64,000 nucleotides of DNA. Origin: a bacterium (GTDB taxonomy: Bacteria > Myxococcota_A > Polyangia > Nannocystales > Nannocystaceae). Where the stretch lies: assembly GCA_024742475.1 (NCBI GenBank), contig JANSYI010000002.1:124001-188000 (forward strand). The letters run 5' to 3'. Position numbers and translations under genes: made by a program. Positions 12,256 to 20,380 of the stretch are shown piece after piece. A model generated the notes under the pieces. The model worked only from the letters and a program-made list of their open reading frames with translations. It was not told where the DNA came from and did not search any database. Positions within the stretch are counted from its first letter, which is position 1. The number at the start of each line of letters is the position of its first letter.

Positions 12256-12783
12256 TTACTCTTCGAGCAAATCGTCGACGCAGTAGGTTGGCATCTCCCT
12301 ACCCACGGGGGGCATGTCGAGGTCGCATCGGCCGCATTCACCGAGCGCGTCCAGGAGTGCGCCGAGGCTCTCGCTTTGTGCGCACCAGTGGGCGTCGTCC
12401 TGAAACGTGTCGAGGCAGCCGTCGACCGCGTCCGCGTCGCCCCCGGCCGCAAGGCACGTTCGCGCGGCTTCGTAGTAGGGAGAGACGCAGCGGGCCACGG
12501 TCCGGAAGTGCTCCCGCAGTTCTGCGTCGTCCCGCGCCATGGCCAAGAAGCAGAGGTTCCCATGGGGAAAGGCCGCGAGGTGGAAGTGAGGCAGGTTCCG
12601 ACACCCCTCGTACATGTCCTCCGGGGCTGCACCGGGGTAGCGGGCATCGCAGTACTGGGCGTCGAGCGCCCGCGCTTCCTCGACGAACGCGGCGATATCG
12701 TCCGGGACCTCGGGCTCGTCCGGCTCGCTGGCACAGCCCAGGATCAACATCAGTCCAGCGACCGTCCGGGTTCTCCGCAACAC
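12256..12783 (-). CDS. Small Cys-containing lipoprotein of unknown function
   Basis: I place the start at GTG 12783, which gives a short signal peptide VLRRTRTVAGLMLILGC ending in lipobox ILGC (Cys17). A TACCCT hexamer lies 7 nt upstream of that GTG. The mature part (about 158 residues) is acidic with about ten cysteines and helical character (EYAAF-like segments such as DDIAAFVEEARALDAQYC, LREHFRTVARCVSPYYEAARTC). No known domain is recognised. The gene converges on the photolyase gene with 6 bp between them. The frame stays open further upstream, but that part has no coding character. Confidence 0.7.
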   Translation of the reverse strand: MLRRTRTVAGLMLILGCASEPDEPEVPDDIAAFVEEARALDAQYCDARYPGAAPEDMYEGCRNLPHFHLAAFPHGNLCFLAMARDDAELREHFRTVARCVSPYYEAARTCLAAGGDADAVDGCLDTFQDDAHWCAQSESLGALLDALGECGRCDLDMPPVGREMPTYCVDDLLEE

Positions 12784-12790
12784 GCGAAGG

Positions 12791-12796
12791 AGGGTA
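12791..12796 (-). promoter_or_regulatory. Putative -10 element (leaderless)
   Basis: TACCCT on the minus strand ends 7 nt before GTG 12783. This is the same hexamer and spacing as upstream of the DegT aminotransferase at 38569-38574. Confidence 0.45.
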
Positions 12797-12917
12797 CACC
12801 TCCCATCACGTCTCAGCGCTGGGTCCCAAGCCCGCACAGCACCGGCTGTGGGCCGTGGGCGCAAGGAAGGCAAAGAAGAGTCGGAGCGGCAGCGTGGGCC
12901 GTCGGCGCAGCGGTAGC

Positions 12918-13339
12918 TCAGTGGAAAAGGCCCGAAAACCATCCACCCCCGCCGAAGCGACCCGTAGCACCCTGCGCGCTCCAAAGCTGGTTCTCCCGCG
13001 CTATGAGGTGATCTCGGTAGAAGCAGCCGTAGCCGCAGTCGGGCGGGATCTCCGACCAACCTGCTTCGCACTGCACGTCAACTTCAGTGCAGACCTCAGG
13101 GTCCTCGGCCACGTAGGTGACCCGCGGGTGATCGGCCGGCGCGCATACTGGTGCCTCGCGAACGCGGGCGCGGCGGCTCGCAGCCACCGCCGTGTCATCG
13201 GACGAGCCTCGTTCGGTGATCTCCGCGATCCCATCGCAGCCCTCATCGGGCAGGCACGCGTCGCCGGGGCCACCGAATCGCAGCCGGGAAGCACCCCGAG
13301 CGCGAGGGCCACTACGAATGCGGGTGTCATCTTCTTCAT
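12918..13339 (-). pseudogene. Frameshifted Cys-rich lipoprotein
   Basis: ATG 13339 starts a good lipoprotein signal, MKKMTPAFVVALALGVLPGC, but that frame then loses protein character. At about 13265-13275, right after the lipobox Cys, the adjacent frame continues with FGGPGDACLPDEGCDG and then a sensible Cys-rich stretch: PVCAPADHPRVTYVAEDPEVC, QCEAGWSEIPPDCGYGCFYRD. That frame stops at 12918-12920. A single-base indel between the signal peptide and the mature domain explains this. It is either a real frameshift mutation or an assembly error. Function is unknown; the intact protein would have been an exported Cys-rich lipoprotein of about 140 residues. Confidence 0.65.
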
Positions 13340-13391
13340 CACGAGTTGCGAGCCCCCCAGCGGACCGGATGGGTCACCGGAGGGGGTTCTT

Positions 13392-13949
13392 TCAGCCCGA
13401 GCCGAGCTCGCCGGCGAAGGCCTGGGTGACGGCGGCATCGCAAGCTTCGTAGGGCTGGGTGGAGCACAGGGTCGTGAGCTCGAGGCAGCGTTCATGGTTG
13501 GCGCGGGCGAGGCTTTCGGGTTCTCCGAGAAGCTCGTTGCGCCTGCGAACGGAATGGCAGAACGGGGTCTGCCACAGGATCGTGCGGGGGTTGGCGAGGA
13601 CTTCCGCCACTACCCACACGCGGGCTGTGTTGTCTGCCGAGGCGGTGACGATGCGGGTGCCATCCGGACTGAAGCTCGCGCACTCGGACCCGGGCATCGA
13701 CTCCGGCGGCATGTCCTGCTCGACTTGGCAGGTGACGTTCGTGTCCCCGTCGCCCCACTGCACCTGCATCTCCTCGCAGACTCGCGTGCTGCCCATCATC
13801 TCGCAGGTGATCGAGCACGGTCCGCCCCCGCATTGCACCTCGGTCTGAAGACACGCTCGCAGGCCGAAACGACCGACCGCACAGGAGTCCGCGCCCTGGC
13901 ATACGAACGTCGCGCCGCTGCAGGCTTCGGTTCCGCGACAGTCGAACAG
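13392..13949 (-). pseudogene. Chimeric remnant: Cys-rich segment joined to a single WD40 repeat and kinase-tail fragment
   Basis: The frame is open from 13997 down to 13392 but has no signal peptide or convincing start. The first part is Cys-rich (FDCRGTEACSGATFVC, CGGGPCSITC). It then switches to one isolated WD40 repeat, ECASFSPDGTRIVTASADN followed by TARVW. The tail (RRRNELLGEPESLARANHERC) resembles the end of WD40-type myxobacterial kinases. A single WD40 blade cannot form a propeller. The 5' end also overlaps the oppositely directed STAS-like gene. I read this as debris from a WD40 kinase gene fused to part of a Cys-rich secreted protein gene. Confidence 0.5.
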
Positions 13950-13964
13950 AAGGCCTCGGGCGGG

Positions 13965-13970
13965 TAAGCT
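13965..13970 (+). promoter_or_regulatory. Putative -10 element of the STAS-like gene (leaderless)
   Basis: TAAGCT ends 8 nt before the GTG start at 13979. Confidence 0.4.
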
Positions 13971-13978
13971 CGTCCCAC

Positions 13979-14374
13979 GTGGCCGGGCGCATCGAAGTCA
14001 CCAATGATGGCACCCTCTTCGTCGTGCGGTTCATAGGCGCGTACACCGACGCCGACTTCGACGGCTACATCGACGCGATGGACGCGATCGCCGAGGAAGG
14101 ATCGAACAAGCTCGGCATGCTCGTGACCGAATCCAACGCCCGCCTACCGTCACATCGACACGTGCGCCGTCAGGCCGAGTGGCTGCAGGAGAACCGCGAC
14201 CGCATCATGACGCGAAGGACGGCGTTCGTGCTCCCATCTCCGATCATGCGGGGCGCCTTGCGCGTCGTGTTTCGGCTTCAGCCGAGCCCGACCGAGTACA
14301 AGGTCTTTCGGGAAGAAGACGAAGCGCTCAGATGGTTGCGCTCGCTCGAAGACGTTCGCTCGCGGCCGCGCTAG
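13979..14374 (+). CDS. Small SpoIIAA/STAS-like protein
   Basis: The product has 131 residues from GTG 13979. The pattern fits the SpoIIAA-like/STAS fold: beta strands IEVTNDGTLFVVRFIGAY, helix DFDGYIDAMDAIAEE, strand NKLGMLVTESNA, helix WLQENRDRI, strand RTAFVLPSP, helix IMRGALRVVFRLQ, and a last helix EDEALRWLRSLE. Such small proteins are usually cytoplasmic and single-domain, with unknown partners. No phosphorylatable Ser of the classical anti-anti-sigma DSSG type is seen, so a sigma-regulatory role is not supported. A long inverted-repeat element follows directly at its stop codon. Confidence 0.7.
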   Translation: MAGRIEVTNDGTLFVVRFIGAYTDADFDGYIDAMDAIAEEGSNKLGMLVTESNARLPSHRHVRRQAEWLQENRDRIMTRRTAFVLPSPIMRGALRVVFRLQPSPTEYKVFREEDEALRWLRSLEDVRSRPR

Positions 14375-14538
14375 TAGCAGCCCGTGGTGAAACCCGGCGC
14401 GGCGGATCGCGAAGGATTCTTCGCTCCTGGGTAGGAGCCGAAACGCCGCTGTACCGGGTGTACTGCAAGTTTTGGCGACGCCGCCAGGAGCGAAAAAGAC
14501 GAGTGAGACGTCGTGTCGGGTTTCACCACGGGCTGCTA
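14375..14538. repeat. Long inverted-repeat element with 22-bp perfect arms
   Basis: The arm 14375-14396 (starting TAGCAGCCCGTGG) is the exact reverse complement of 14517-14538. An inner pair, TTCGCTCCTGG near 14419-14429 and CCAGGAGCGAA in the right half, is also complementary. The whole 164 bp can therefore fold into a long interrupted cruciform or RNA hairpin. It begins one base after the STAS-like stop codon. Beyond it, about 180 bp to 14716 contain no gene I can support. It could be a bidirectional terminator for the two converging genes or a non-autonomous mobile (MITE/REP-like) element. No flanking target duplication is evident. Confidence 0.75.
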
Positions 14539-14596
14539 GACCACGCGCACGGCAGCGACTGAACGGAATGCGGCGCAGCGCTTCATACAGAGTGCC

Positions 14597-14690
14597 CGAA
14601 CGTCCGCGCACCGGAACTTCGGCCGGTCTGAGCGAAGCACAGGGCGTCCGAACGTCCCGGATTCGGAACTTCGACTGTGCTGAGCCTTCC
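14597..14690. repeat. Degenerate tandem repeat, two units
   Basis: CGAACGTCC followed by CGGAACTTCG occurs twice with the first block offset by 52 bp (14597 and 14649). This lies in the noncoding stretch between the inverted-repeat element and the end of the next lipoprotein gene. Function is unknown. Confidence 0.4.
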
Positions 14691-14716
14691 GGCCCCCCGC
14701 GGGCTGGTGCCGCCCC

Positions 14717-16168
14717 CTACCGCAGAGTCACGCACACGCCAACATCCTCCGCGCCCGGCGGAGGGTCCGCGAGGAACGGCTCACACGTCCCCTGGGCGCA
14801 GCTCGGATCTGCGAGCGAACAGAACGCGGTGCAGCACGCCTGCCCCGCGCAGCCGTCGACGAACTCGCCGCTGGTGCACGTCAGCCCTGGGGCGCAGTCC
14901 AAGTTGTTGACGCACGCCTCCGTCGGGCCCGCGTCGCCGACGTTGGCGCAGACGAATCCTTCGCCCATGTACACGCACGCCTGCGTGGGCTCATCGCATT
15001 CCAGTCCGCCGGGGGCACATCGCGGCACGCACACCAGCGGCGGCACCGGGCCCGCTGCGTCGAGGTTGCATCGCTCGCCCGCGTCGTCGCATTGCGGATC
15101 CGAGAGCTCTCCAGCGCACTGCGGGCGACATCGACCTCCCTGAGCGCTGTCCGTATCTGGCACGCACACCAGCCCGACTCCGCAGCCATCCTCGCCCGTC
15201 GCCGGGTCGGGCAGCGCACACGGGTCCAGCTCTCCGAGGGACCCCGCTGCGACGCAGCGGGTCTCGTCCCATGCGTCGGCGCCACTGCGGGTCGGAACGC
15301 AGCGCTGGCCGCTCGGGCAATCTTGGCCGAGCAGGTCGCAGCCGTCGTGCTCAGGGCCCGTGAACCCCTGGCCGAAGATGACCGAGTACCGACCTGACAC
15401 AACATCGAAGCAGGTGATCCACGGTGCCTCTTGGTACTTGACCGCGTTGACGAAGACCTCCATGTCGCCGACCGATGCGAAGGACCCATCTTCCATCGTG
15501 ACGGACTCGCCTCCGAAGCTCAGGTCCGCTTGGAAGGCTACCGCCCCACTCCAGCACTCGTCGGCCAAGACGTCGGGCAGCGGGTGCCCCTCGCAGTCGG
15601 GGATCGTGGTGACGCTGTGTAGCCCTCCGAGCATCTCGCCATCCGACTTCAGCCCATCGGCGCCCAAGAGGTTTTCGCCGCTCACCGGATCGCGGAGCAC
15701 GAACTCGCCAAAGCCGAAGCCGCTCGGCACGATAGCCTCGATGTCCACCCGATCGCCGGGCCGCAGCGGGTGGGCGGTGTCGTCGAGGACGACGACGCGA
15801 GTCGAGACCGCAAAACGAACGCCAACATCGAACTCGCAGCCCAAGCCCGTGTCGTGGGCCATCGTGCCCAGCGTTCCCAGCGGTTCGCTCGTGGTGGCGA
15901 ACACGACACATGGCGCGACGAAGTGTCCCGACACGCGCTCCGACTCGATCCGGTAGTAGAACTGGTAGCCCCAGTCGACCGGCTCGCACATCGGGATGCC
16001 GCCCGATGAGCTCGATTCGCCCAAGCTCCCGTCGCTCGAACCCCCGGTCGACTCGGGCACCCCTGCGTAGGTCGTCGACCCCGACTCTCCACCCTCACCG
16101 GAGAGCGGGCTCTGTGTGCCACCGCATCCGACGAGCGCCACGAGTGCCACTCGATGGAGTCCACGCAT
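14717..16168 (-). CDS. Large Cys-rich lipoprotein
   Basis: This 483-residue protein starts at ATG 16168: MRGLHRVALVALVGC with lipobox ALVGC (Cys15) and TAGGCT 7 nt upstream of the ATG. A Ser/Gly/Thr linker follows to about residue 58. Residues about 60-265 look like a beta-rich domain with few Cys (GYQFYYRIESERVSGHFVAP, ESVTMEDGSFASVGDMEVFVN). The C-terminal 210 residues carry about 28 cysteines in short CxxGxxC-like modules (GQDCPSGQRCVPTRSG, APGLTCTSGEF, CAGQACCTAFC). The segment DAWDETRC matches the WNxSRC module of the lipoproteins at 37540 and 49839. Similar myxobacterial proteins are sometimes labelled ribulose phosphate epimerase in databases, which nothing in this sequence supports. 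Probably an outer-membrane surface protein. Confidence 0.85.
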   Translation of the reverse strand: MRGLHRVALVALVGCGGTQSPLSGEGGESGSTTYAGVPESTGGSSDGSLGESSSSGGIPMCEPVDWGYQFYYRIESERVSGHFVAPCVVFATTSEPLGTLGTMAHDTGLGCEFDVGVRFAVSTRVVVLDDTAHPLRPGDRVDIEAIVPSGFGFGEFVLRDPVSGENLLGADGLKSDGEMLGGLHSVTTIPDCEGHPLPDVLADECWSGAVAFQADLSFGGESVTMEDGSFASVGDMEVFVNAVKYQEAPWITCFDVVSGRYSVIFGQGFTGPEHDGCDLLGQDCPSGQRCVPTRSGADAWDETRCVAAGSLGELDPCALPDPATGEDGCGVGLVCVPDTDSAQGGRCRPQCAGELSDPQCDDAGERCNLDAAGPVPPLVCVPRCAPGGLECDEPTQACVYMGEGFVCANVGDAGPTEACVNNLDCAPGLTCTSGEFVDGCAGQACCTAFCSLADPSCAQGTCEPFLADPPPGAEDVGVCVTLR

Positions 16169-16175
16169 CACGGAG

Positions 16176-16181
16176 AGCCTA
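16176..16181 (-). promoter_or_regulatory. Putative -10 element (leaderless)
   Basis: TAGGCT on the minus strand ends 7 nt before ATG 16168. The same hexamer occurs at 19140-19145 and 58685-58690 at 7 and 6 nt from their starts. Confidence 0.5.
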
Positions 16182-16238
16182 TGCCAGATCAGCCTGGAGT
16201 CGCGCACATCGATGGAACGCGCAGCTCTGCGTCCAACC

Positions 16239-16919
16239 TCAGGCTGGATCGCAAATCCCGAACCCTGCCTCGCCCTCGTCGCGCACGTCGACCACCCCCC
16301 CGCGCGGGTGCTCGAGCACCAGCCGCCACGCGTGCAGCATCAGCCGCCGCCCGGCCTCGCCGTAGAACCGGTCCCCCACGATCGGCCAGCCCGCCTCGGC
16401 ACAGTGCACCCGGATCTGATGCGCCCGCCCCGTGATGGGGCGCGCCTCGACGAGCACCGTGCCGTCGCGCCGCCGCTGCAGCACCTCGAACTCTGTGATC
16501 GCCTTCTTGCCGCCCGAGCGCACCGACCGGTAGCGCGTCGCCTTGACCCGCTTGTCGCGGCCGAGGAAGTTCTCCACCTGCCAGCGCTCCGGCGGCGCTG
16601 CGTCTCGTGGTCGCACCACCGCGCGGTAGCGCTTGTCGATGGCATGCTCGGCGAACATCGCCCCGACCACGGCGTCGAGACCACGATCCGTCACGAACAA
16701 CACCAGCCCCGACGTGTCGACGTCGAGGCGGTGGTGCAGCGTCGCCTCCGGGCCACCCCGCGCGCGCTGCCAGGCCGACACCGCGCCGGCCAGGTGCGGA
16801 CGCGCCGGGTCCACCGTCGCGTGCACGGCGAGCCCCGGCGGCTTGCTGACGATGAGCAGGCCGTCCGCGTCGTGGCGAACGTGGGCCGAGGTGAGCTCGA
16901 ACGCAGGCCAGCGCCCCAT
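16239..16919 (-). CDS. RluA-family pseudouridine synthase
   Basis: The protein has 226 residues from ATG 16919. It catalyses isomerisation of uridine to pseudouridine in rRNA or tRNA. The catalytic Asp66 lies in [14 protein letters not shown], the signature block of the RluA/RsuA family. Other family features are [15 protein letters not shown] near 21-34, KRYRAVVRP, and [13 protein letters not shown] followed by [11 protein letters not shown]. There is no N-terminal S4 domain, so it belongs to the short RluA-like subgroup (RluA/TruC-sized). Target site cannot be assigned. TATCGT lies 6 nt upstream of the ATG. Confidence 0.95.
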   Translation of the reverse strand: MGRWPAFELTSAHVRHDADGLLIVSKPPGLAVHATVDPARPHLAGAVSAWQRARGGPEATLHHRLDVDTSGLVLFVTDRGLDAVVGAMFAEHAIDKRYRAVVRPRDAAPPERWQVENFLGRDKRVKATRYRSVRSGGKKAITEFEVLQRRRDGTVLVEARPITGRAHQIRVHCAEAGWPIVGDRFYGEAGRRLMLHAWRLVLEHPRGGVVDVRDEGEAGFGICDPA

Positions 16920-16925
16920 GGAGCC

Positions 16926-16931
16926 ACGATA
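16926..16931 (-). promoter_or_regulatory. Putative -10 element of the pseudouridine synthase gene (leaderless)
   Basis: TATCGT on the minus strand ends 6 nt before ATG 16919. Confidence 0.5.
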
Positions 16932-17033
16932 CGCCACGCGATACGCCGCCGTGCGCCCACCCGTTGCTTCGGTGACCCGCCCGCGGCTTGACAGGAGCGC
17001 GCGGGTCGCGAAGCCTGGTCCCGGAGCCCCCTG

Positions 17034-18272
17034 GTGTCGAACACGCGCAATCTCAGCGTCCCTCTGATCGCACTCGTCGCGCTCAGCATCCTCGCCGCGG
17101 CCGATGGCATCTACCTGATGCGGGTGCACATCGACTACGTCACCGGCGTCAACACCGTCGCCGGCGCTTGCTACGAGTACGCCGAGAACGGCTGCTCCGT
17201 CACCGCCGGCCGCTTCGGCTCGCTGATGGGCATCCCCGTCGCCGCCATCGGCTTCGCCGGCGCGCTCGCCACCCTCGCGTGCGCCGTCGCGGCGTTGACC
17301 CGTCGGAACAAACACCACGACCCCTTCCGCACGCTGGTGTTCGCGCTCGCCTCGCTCAGCCTGCTCGCCTCGGCCATCATGGCCACCTTCTCCCTGATCG
17401 AGGGGTCGTTCTGCCCCTTCTGCGTCGCCTGGTACGGCATCAACGCCGGCCTCTTCGCCGCCGCCTGGTTCGTGCGACCGCGCGAGGGCACCTACGGCGA
17501 CCACCTCGACGACCTCCTGGGCAACGGCGCCTTCGTGCCCATCGGCGTCTTCGGAGCCGCCCTCGCCGGGGCCGTCTTGTGGCACCACGGCGTGCTCGAT
17601 GCCCAGCAGGCCGAGCAAGACGCCGAGGTCGCCGCGCATGCCCCCGAGATCGCCGAGGCCGTGCTCGCCAAGAACGAGACCTTCGACAAGGGCGCCTCCA
17701 CCTTGGTGATGCGCGACAACCCCACCAAGCTCTACGGGGGCGCCACCGCCGAGCAGGCCGACGTCGTCATCGTCGAGTTCGGCGACTTCCAGTGCCCCTT
17801 CTGCAAGAAGCTGTGGACCAACCTCGAGGACTACCTCGCCCAGACCGACCGCAGCGTTCGCGTGCACTTCGCCCACTACCCTCTCAACGAGGCCTGCAAC
17901 CCCGGCATCAACGACCTGCACCCCTACGCGTGTCAGGCCGCCGTCGCCTCGGTCTGCGCCGCCGAGCAGGGCAAGTTCTGGGAGTACGGCGACGCCGTGT
18001 TCGAAAACCAAGAGTCGCTCGACCGCGACGACCTGCAGGACTACGCCGAGCAGGTCGGCCTCGACCTCGACGCGTTCAAGACCTGCCTCGACGACCCCAA
18101 GTCGATGGCCCAGGTCCGCTACGACATCGGCATGGGCAGCAAGGCCGACATCACCGGCACCCCCACGTTCTTCATCAACGGCTACCCCGTCGTCGGCGCC
18201 TACCCACCGCCCGTCCTCGACGAGATCATCGGCCAGATCCTCGCCCACGACGCCGAGAACGCCGCACCCTAG
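17034..18272 (+). CDS. VKOR-DsbA fusion (vitamin K epoxide reductase-like membrane disulfide-forming protein)
   Basis: This 412-residue protein starts at GTG 17034. Residues about 8-150 form a four-helix membrane domain of the VKOR type, with the loop cysteines Cys46 and Cys54 and the helix motif CPFC (127-130). A fifth hydrophobic segment at about 166-184 leads to a periplasmic thioredoxin-fold domain of the DsbA type. That domain has active site CPFC (254-257) in [10 protein letters not shown] and cis-Pro in GTPTFFING. The fusion contains both halves of a disulfide relay: the DsbA-like site oxidises exported proteins and the VKOR domain passes electrons to quinone. A TTGACA sequence at 16988-16993 is a possible -35 element. 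Its TAG stop overlaps that of the converging lipoprotein gene in a shared CTAG. Confidence 0.95.
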   Translation: MSNTRNLSVPLIALVALSILAAADGIYLMRVHIDYVTGVNTVAGACYEYAENGCSVTAGRFGSLMGIPVAAIGFAGALATLACAVAALTRRNKHHDPFRTLVFALASLSLLASAIMATFSLIEGSFCPFCVAWYGINAGLFAAAWFVRPREGTYGDHLDDLLGNGAFVPIGVFGAALAGAVLWHHGVLDAQQAEQDAEVAAHAPEIAEAVLAKNETFDKGASTLVMRDNPTKLYGGATAEQADVVIVEFGDFQCPFCKKLWTNLEDYLAQTDRSVRVHFAHYPLNEACNPGINDLHPYACQAAVASVCAAEQGKFWEYGDAVFENQESLDRDDLQDYAEQVGLDLDAFKTCLDDPKSMAQVRYDIGMGSKADITGTPTFFINGYPVVGAYPPPVLDEIIGQILAHDAENAAP

Positions 18273-19132
18273 CCGCTCGTGATCGTGACCACGTCGATCC
18301 GCGACGTCTCCTGCGAGACCAGCTCGCGGTAGGTGACCCGCGGGCCGCTCAGCGGCGCCCGAGCATCCACCGCCGACTCGGCGTCGAGACACTCGACCGC
18401 CTTGGCCTCGACGACCTCTAGCTCGAGGGCCTCTTCACCCAGCGACCACGCGACGCTGAACCCAACGCGCGCGCACGGAGACTCCTCGCCCATGAAGTCG
18501 ACCGACTCCCGGCCGCCGCAGCCGTCGTAGTACTCCAGCTCGACGGCCGCGATGCCGCACGACACGGCGGGCGGCTCGAGTTCACAGACGATCACGTCGG
18601 TGCGGTGGTCGGTGGCGATCTCGCACTGCGTCTCCCACTGGCTCGTCGACTCGACGACCACGACGAGGTCCGGGCCCGGTGAGCCCACGCCCTGCCACTT
18701 CGCCTCGACGACCCTGGGAGACGGGTCCCCGAGTTCGTCGGGGCTTCCATCTTGGTAGGCGCGCCCCAGCCTCACGACCGCAGCCGCCGAGGGCATGCCG
18801 AACACGAGGTCGGCCCGGCCAGTCTGCCTGCGCCACGCCTCTTGGTCCTCACGCCACAGCTGACGCACGAGCGCGACCTGCAGGCCCGGTTCGCGCACCA
18901 GCGCCCGCACGGTCTGCTCCGCGGCAGGCTCCGGCTCCCGAGGCTCGAGGCCGTCGGCGAGGTGCGCACGGACGCGAGCATCCTCGAGCCAATCAGGCAC
19001 GACGGGCTCGCTCGCCCCGACTTCGTGCTCCGCCTGAGCCGACGGGGCCGCCGGAGTCTCCGCTTCGGCCGCCCGGGCCGAGGGTCGGCACCCGATCAGC
19101 ACCAGGCCGAGCATGACGGGAAGGCGTCGCAT
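18269..19132 (-). CDS. Lipoprotein of unknown function
   Basis: The protein has 287 residues from ATG 19132. [15 protein letters not shown] gives lipobox LIGC (Cys15), then an Ala/Glu/Pro-rich linker to about residue 45. A TAGGCT hexamer lies 7 nt upstream. The middle is helical ([39 protein letters not shown]) and the last 130 residues are beta-rich with four or five cysteines ([23 protein letters not shown]). No recognised domain. Exported and lipid-anchored, probably at the outer membrane. Confidence 0.75.
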   Translation of the reverse strand: MRRLPVMLGLVLIGCRPSARAAEAETPAAPSAQAEHEVGASEPVVPDWLEDARVRAHLADGLEPREPEPAAEQTVRALVREPGLQVALVRQLWREDQEAWRRQTGRADLVFGMPSAAAVVRLGRAYQDGSPDELGDPSPRVVEAKWQGVGSPGPDLVVVVESTSQWETQCEIATDHRTDVIVCELEPPAVSCGIAAVELEYYDGCGGRESVDFMGEESPCARVGFSVAWSLGEEALELEVVEAKAVECLDAESAVDARAPLSGPRVTYRELVSQETSRIDVVTITSG

Positions 19133-19139
19133 GCGGAGC

Positions 19140-19145
19140 AGCCTA
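19140..19145 (-). promoter_or_regulatory. Putative -10 element (leaderless)
   Basis: TAGGCT on the minus strand ends 7 nt before ATG 19132. Confidence 0.5.
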
Positions 19146-19215
19146 CCGAACCCGCCACCCGTGCAGGGAGACCCCATCGACCCGCGACGCGGTCCTCGGG
19201 CACTATGAACCCCTG

Positions 19216-20232
19216 ATGCACGGAACACGCAGGACGCGGGCTCGGGTCGCAGACGGTCTCGTCTGCATGCTTTTCCTCCTCCTCTTCGGGTGTGCCCACG
19301 ACGGACTGCCGCGCAAGCCGTGGACACGCCACACGGTGGGCACGGTGACCTTCGTCAGTGGTGCCAACGACCGTACGACCAAGCCGCTGCTCGAGGCGTT
19401 CTCGAAGTTCAGGGTGGTGACGGGGGCGGTGACCTCGGCGAGTTCGGTCGAGCCACGGGTGCCGACGACGGTCTACCTGTTTCCGGATCAGCGCACCTAC
19501 GACGCACACGTTGGGATGAAGAACAGCGCCGGCATGTTCGCCTACCGCGGCGGGCAGTTCACCCTCGCACTCAACGCGATCGAGGAAGGGAGCCAGGACC
19601 TGCTGTTCCACGAGTACACCCACCTCATCCTCGCGAACACGGGGAACCGCTACCCGACTTGGTACGACGAGGGGTTCGCCGAGGTGATGGCCACGATGCG
19701 GTTCGTCGGCGATGACGTACACCTGGGCCGCGTCGCCGCCTCGAACGTGACCGCGGTGGCCCAGTTCAACCGCTGGGTTCCACTCGGCGAACTGCTCCGG
19801 GGCCAGCTGTTCGAAGACCGAAGCGACCAGGAGCGTCTGCATCGCCACTATTCGCAGGCATGGCTCGCCGTGCACTACATCCAGTTCGGCGCGCCTCGGT
19901 ACGCCGAGCGCGTCGGGCAGTATGTGGCGTTGGCCTCGGAGACCGGAGATCCGCTCGCCGCCTTCGAGCCCGCGTTCGGGGTCTCCGCGCCCGCGTTCGA
20001 GAAGGAGCTGCGCGACTATCTCCGAGACCAGAAGCTCGCGTTCCGAGTGCTTCCTGCGGACCAGTTTGCGTTCCCCGAGCAGGACTTCGAGCCCGAGGTG
20101 CTCACCCGGGCTCGAACGGGCGCGACGCTCGCAAAGATGAGTCTCCTGCTCGGCAACGAAGCCAGGGCCGTGGAGCTACAGACGGCGGTGATCAACGCCG
20201 GAGAGCCCGACCCGCTCGAGGGCCTGCGCTGA
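19216..20232 (+). CDS. Peptidase MA/DUF1570-like zinc metallopeptidase lipoprotein
   Basis: The product has 338 residues from ATG 19216. The signal ends with lipobox LFGC (Cys26). The HExxH zinc motif is HEYTH at 132-136, followed by the third ligand region DEGFAE at 151-156, the arrangement of peptidase-MA-like (gluzincin) domains. Upstream beta strands include TTVYLFPDQRTYDAHVG, typical of this family. Helices after residue 200 (YSQAWLAVHYIQFGAPRYAERVG) complete the domain. It is probably a lipid-anchored envelope protease, with unknown substrate. All key catalytic residues are present. Confidence 0.88.
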   Translation: MHGTRRTRARVADGLVCMLFLLLFGCAHDGLPRKPWTRHTVGTVTFVSGANDRTTKPLLEAFSKFRVVTGAVTSASSVEPRVPTTVYLFPDQRTYDAHVGMKNSAGMFAYRGGQFTLALNAIEEGSQDLLFHEYTHLILANTGNRYPTWYDEGFAEVMATMRFVGDDVHLGRVAASNVTAVAQFNRWVPLGELLRGQLFEDRSDQERLHRHYSQAWLAVHYIQFGAPRYAERVGQYVALASETGDPLAAFEPAFGVSAPAFEKELRDYLRDQKLAFRVLPADQFAFPEQDFEPEVLTRARTGATLAKMSLLLGNEARAVELQTAVINAGEPDPLEGLR

Positions 20233-20380
20233 CCCCCACCCTGTCCACACCCACGCCATAGGGTCACGCGCACACTGACGAATCGGCAACGGCCGGGGGA
20301 CCGGCGACATCGCGTCAATCGATGTCCTTCTCGGGGGATGGAGCTTGCGAGCCCGGGGCAGCGGTGGTTCCCTGGTGTGG

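Noticed and set aside
12900..12975. tRNA-like sequence (GGTAGCTCAGTGG)
   Set aside because: It resembles a tRNA D-arm, but no matching acceptor strand or TPsiC arm at the right distance was found.
14717..16168. Ribulose phosphate epimerase label for the Cys-rich lipoproteins
   Set aside because: No TIM-barrel motif or catalytic Asp/His set is present; these are exported Cys-rich proteins.
16920..18392. Extension of the pseudouridine synthase frame to a 717-residue protein
   Set aside because: The upstream part is antisense to the VKOR-DsbA gene, and the synthase domain begins cleanly at ATG 16919.
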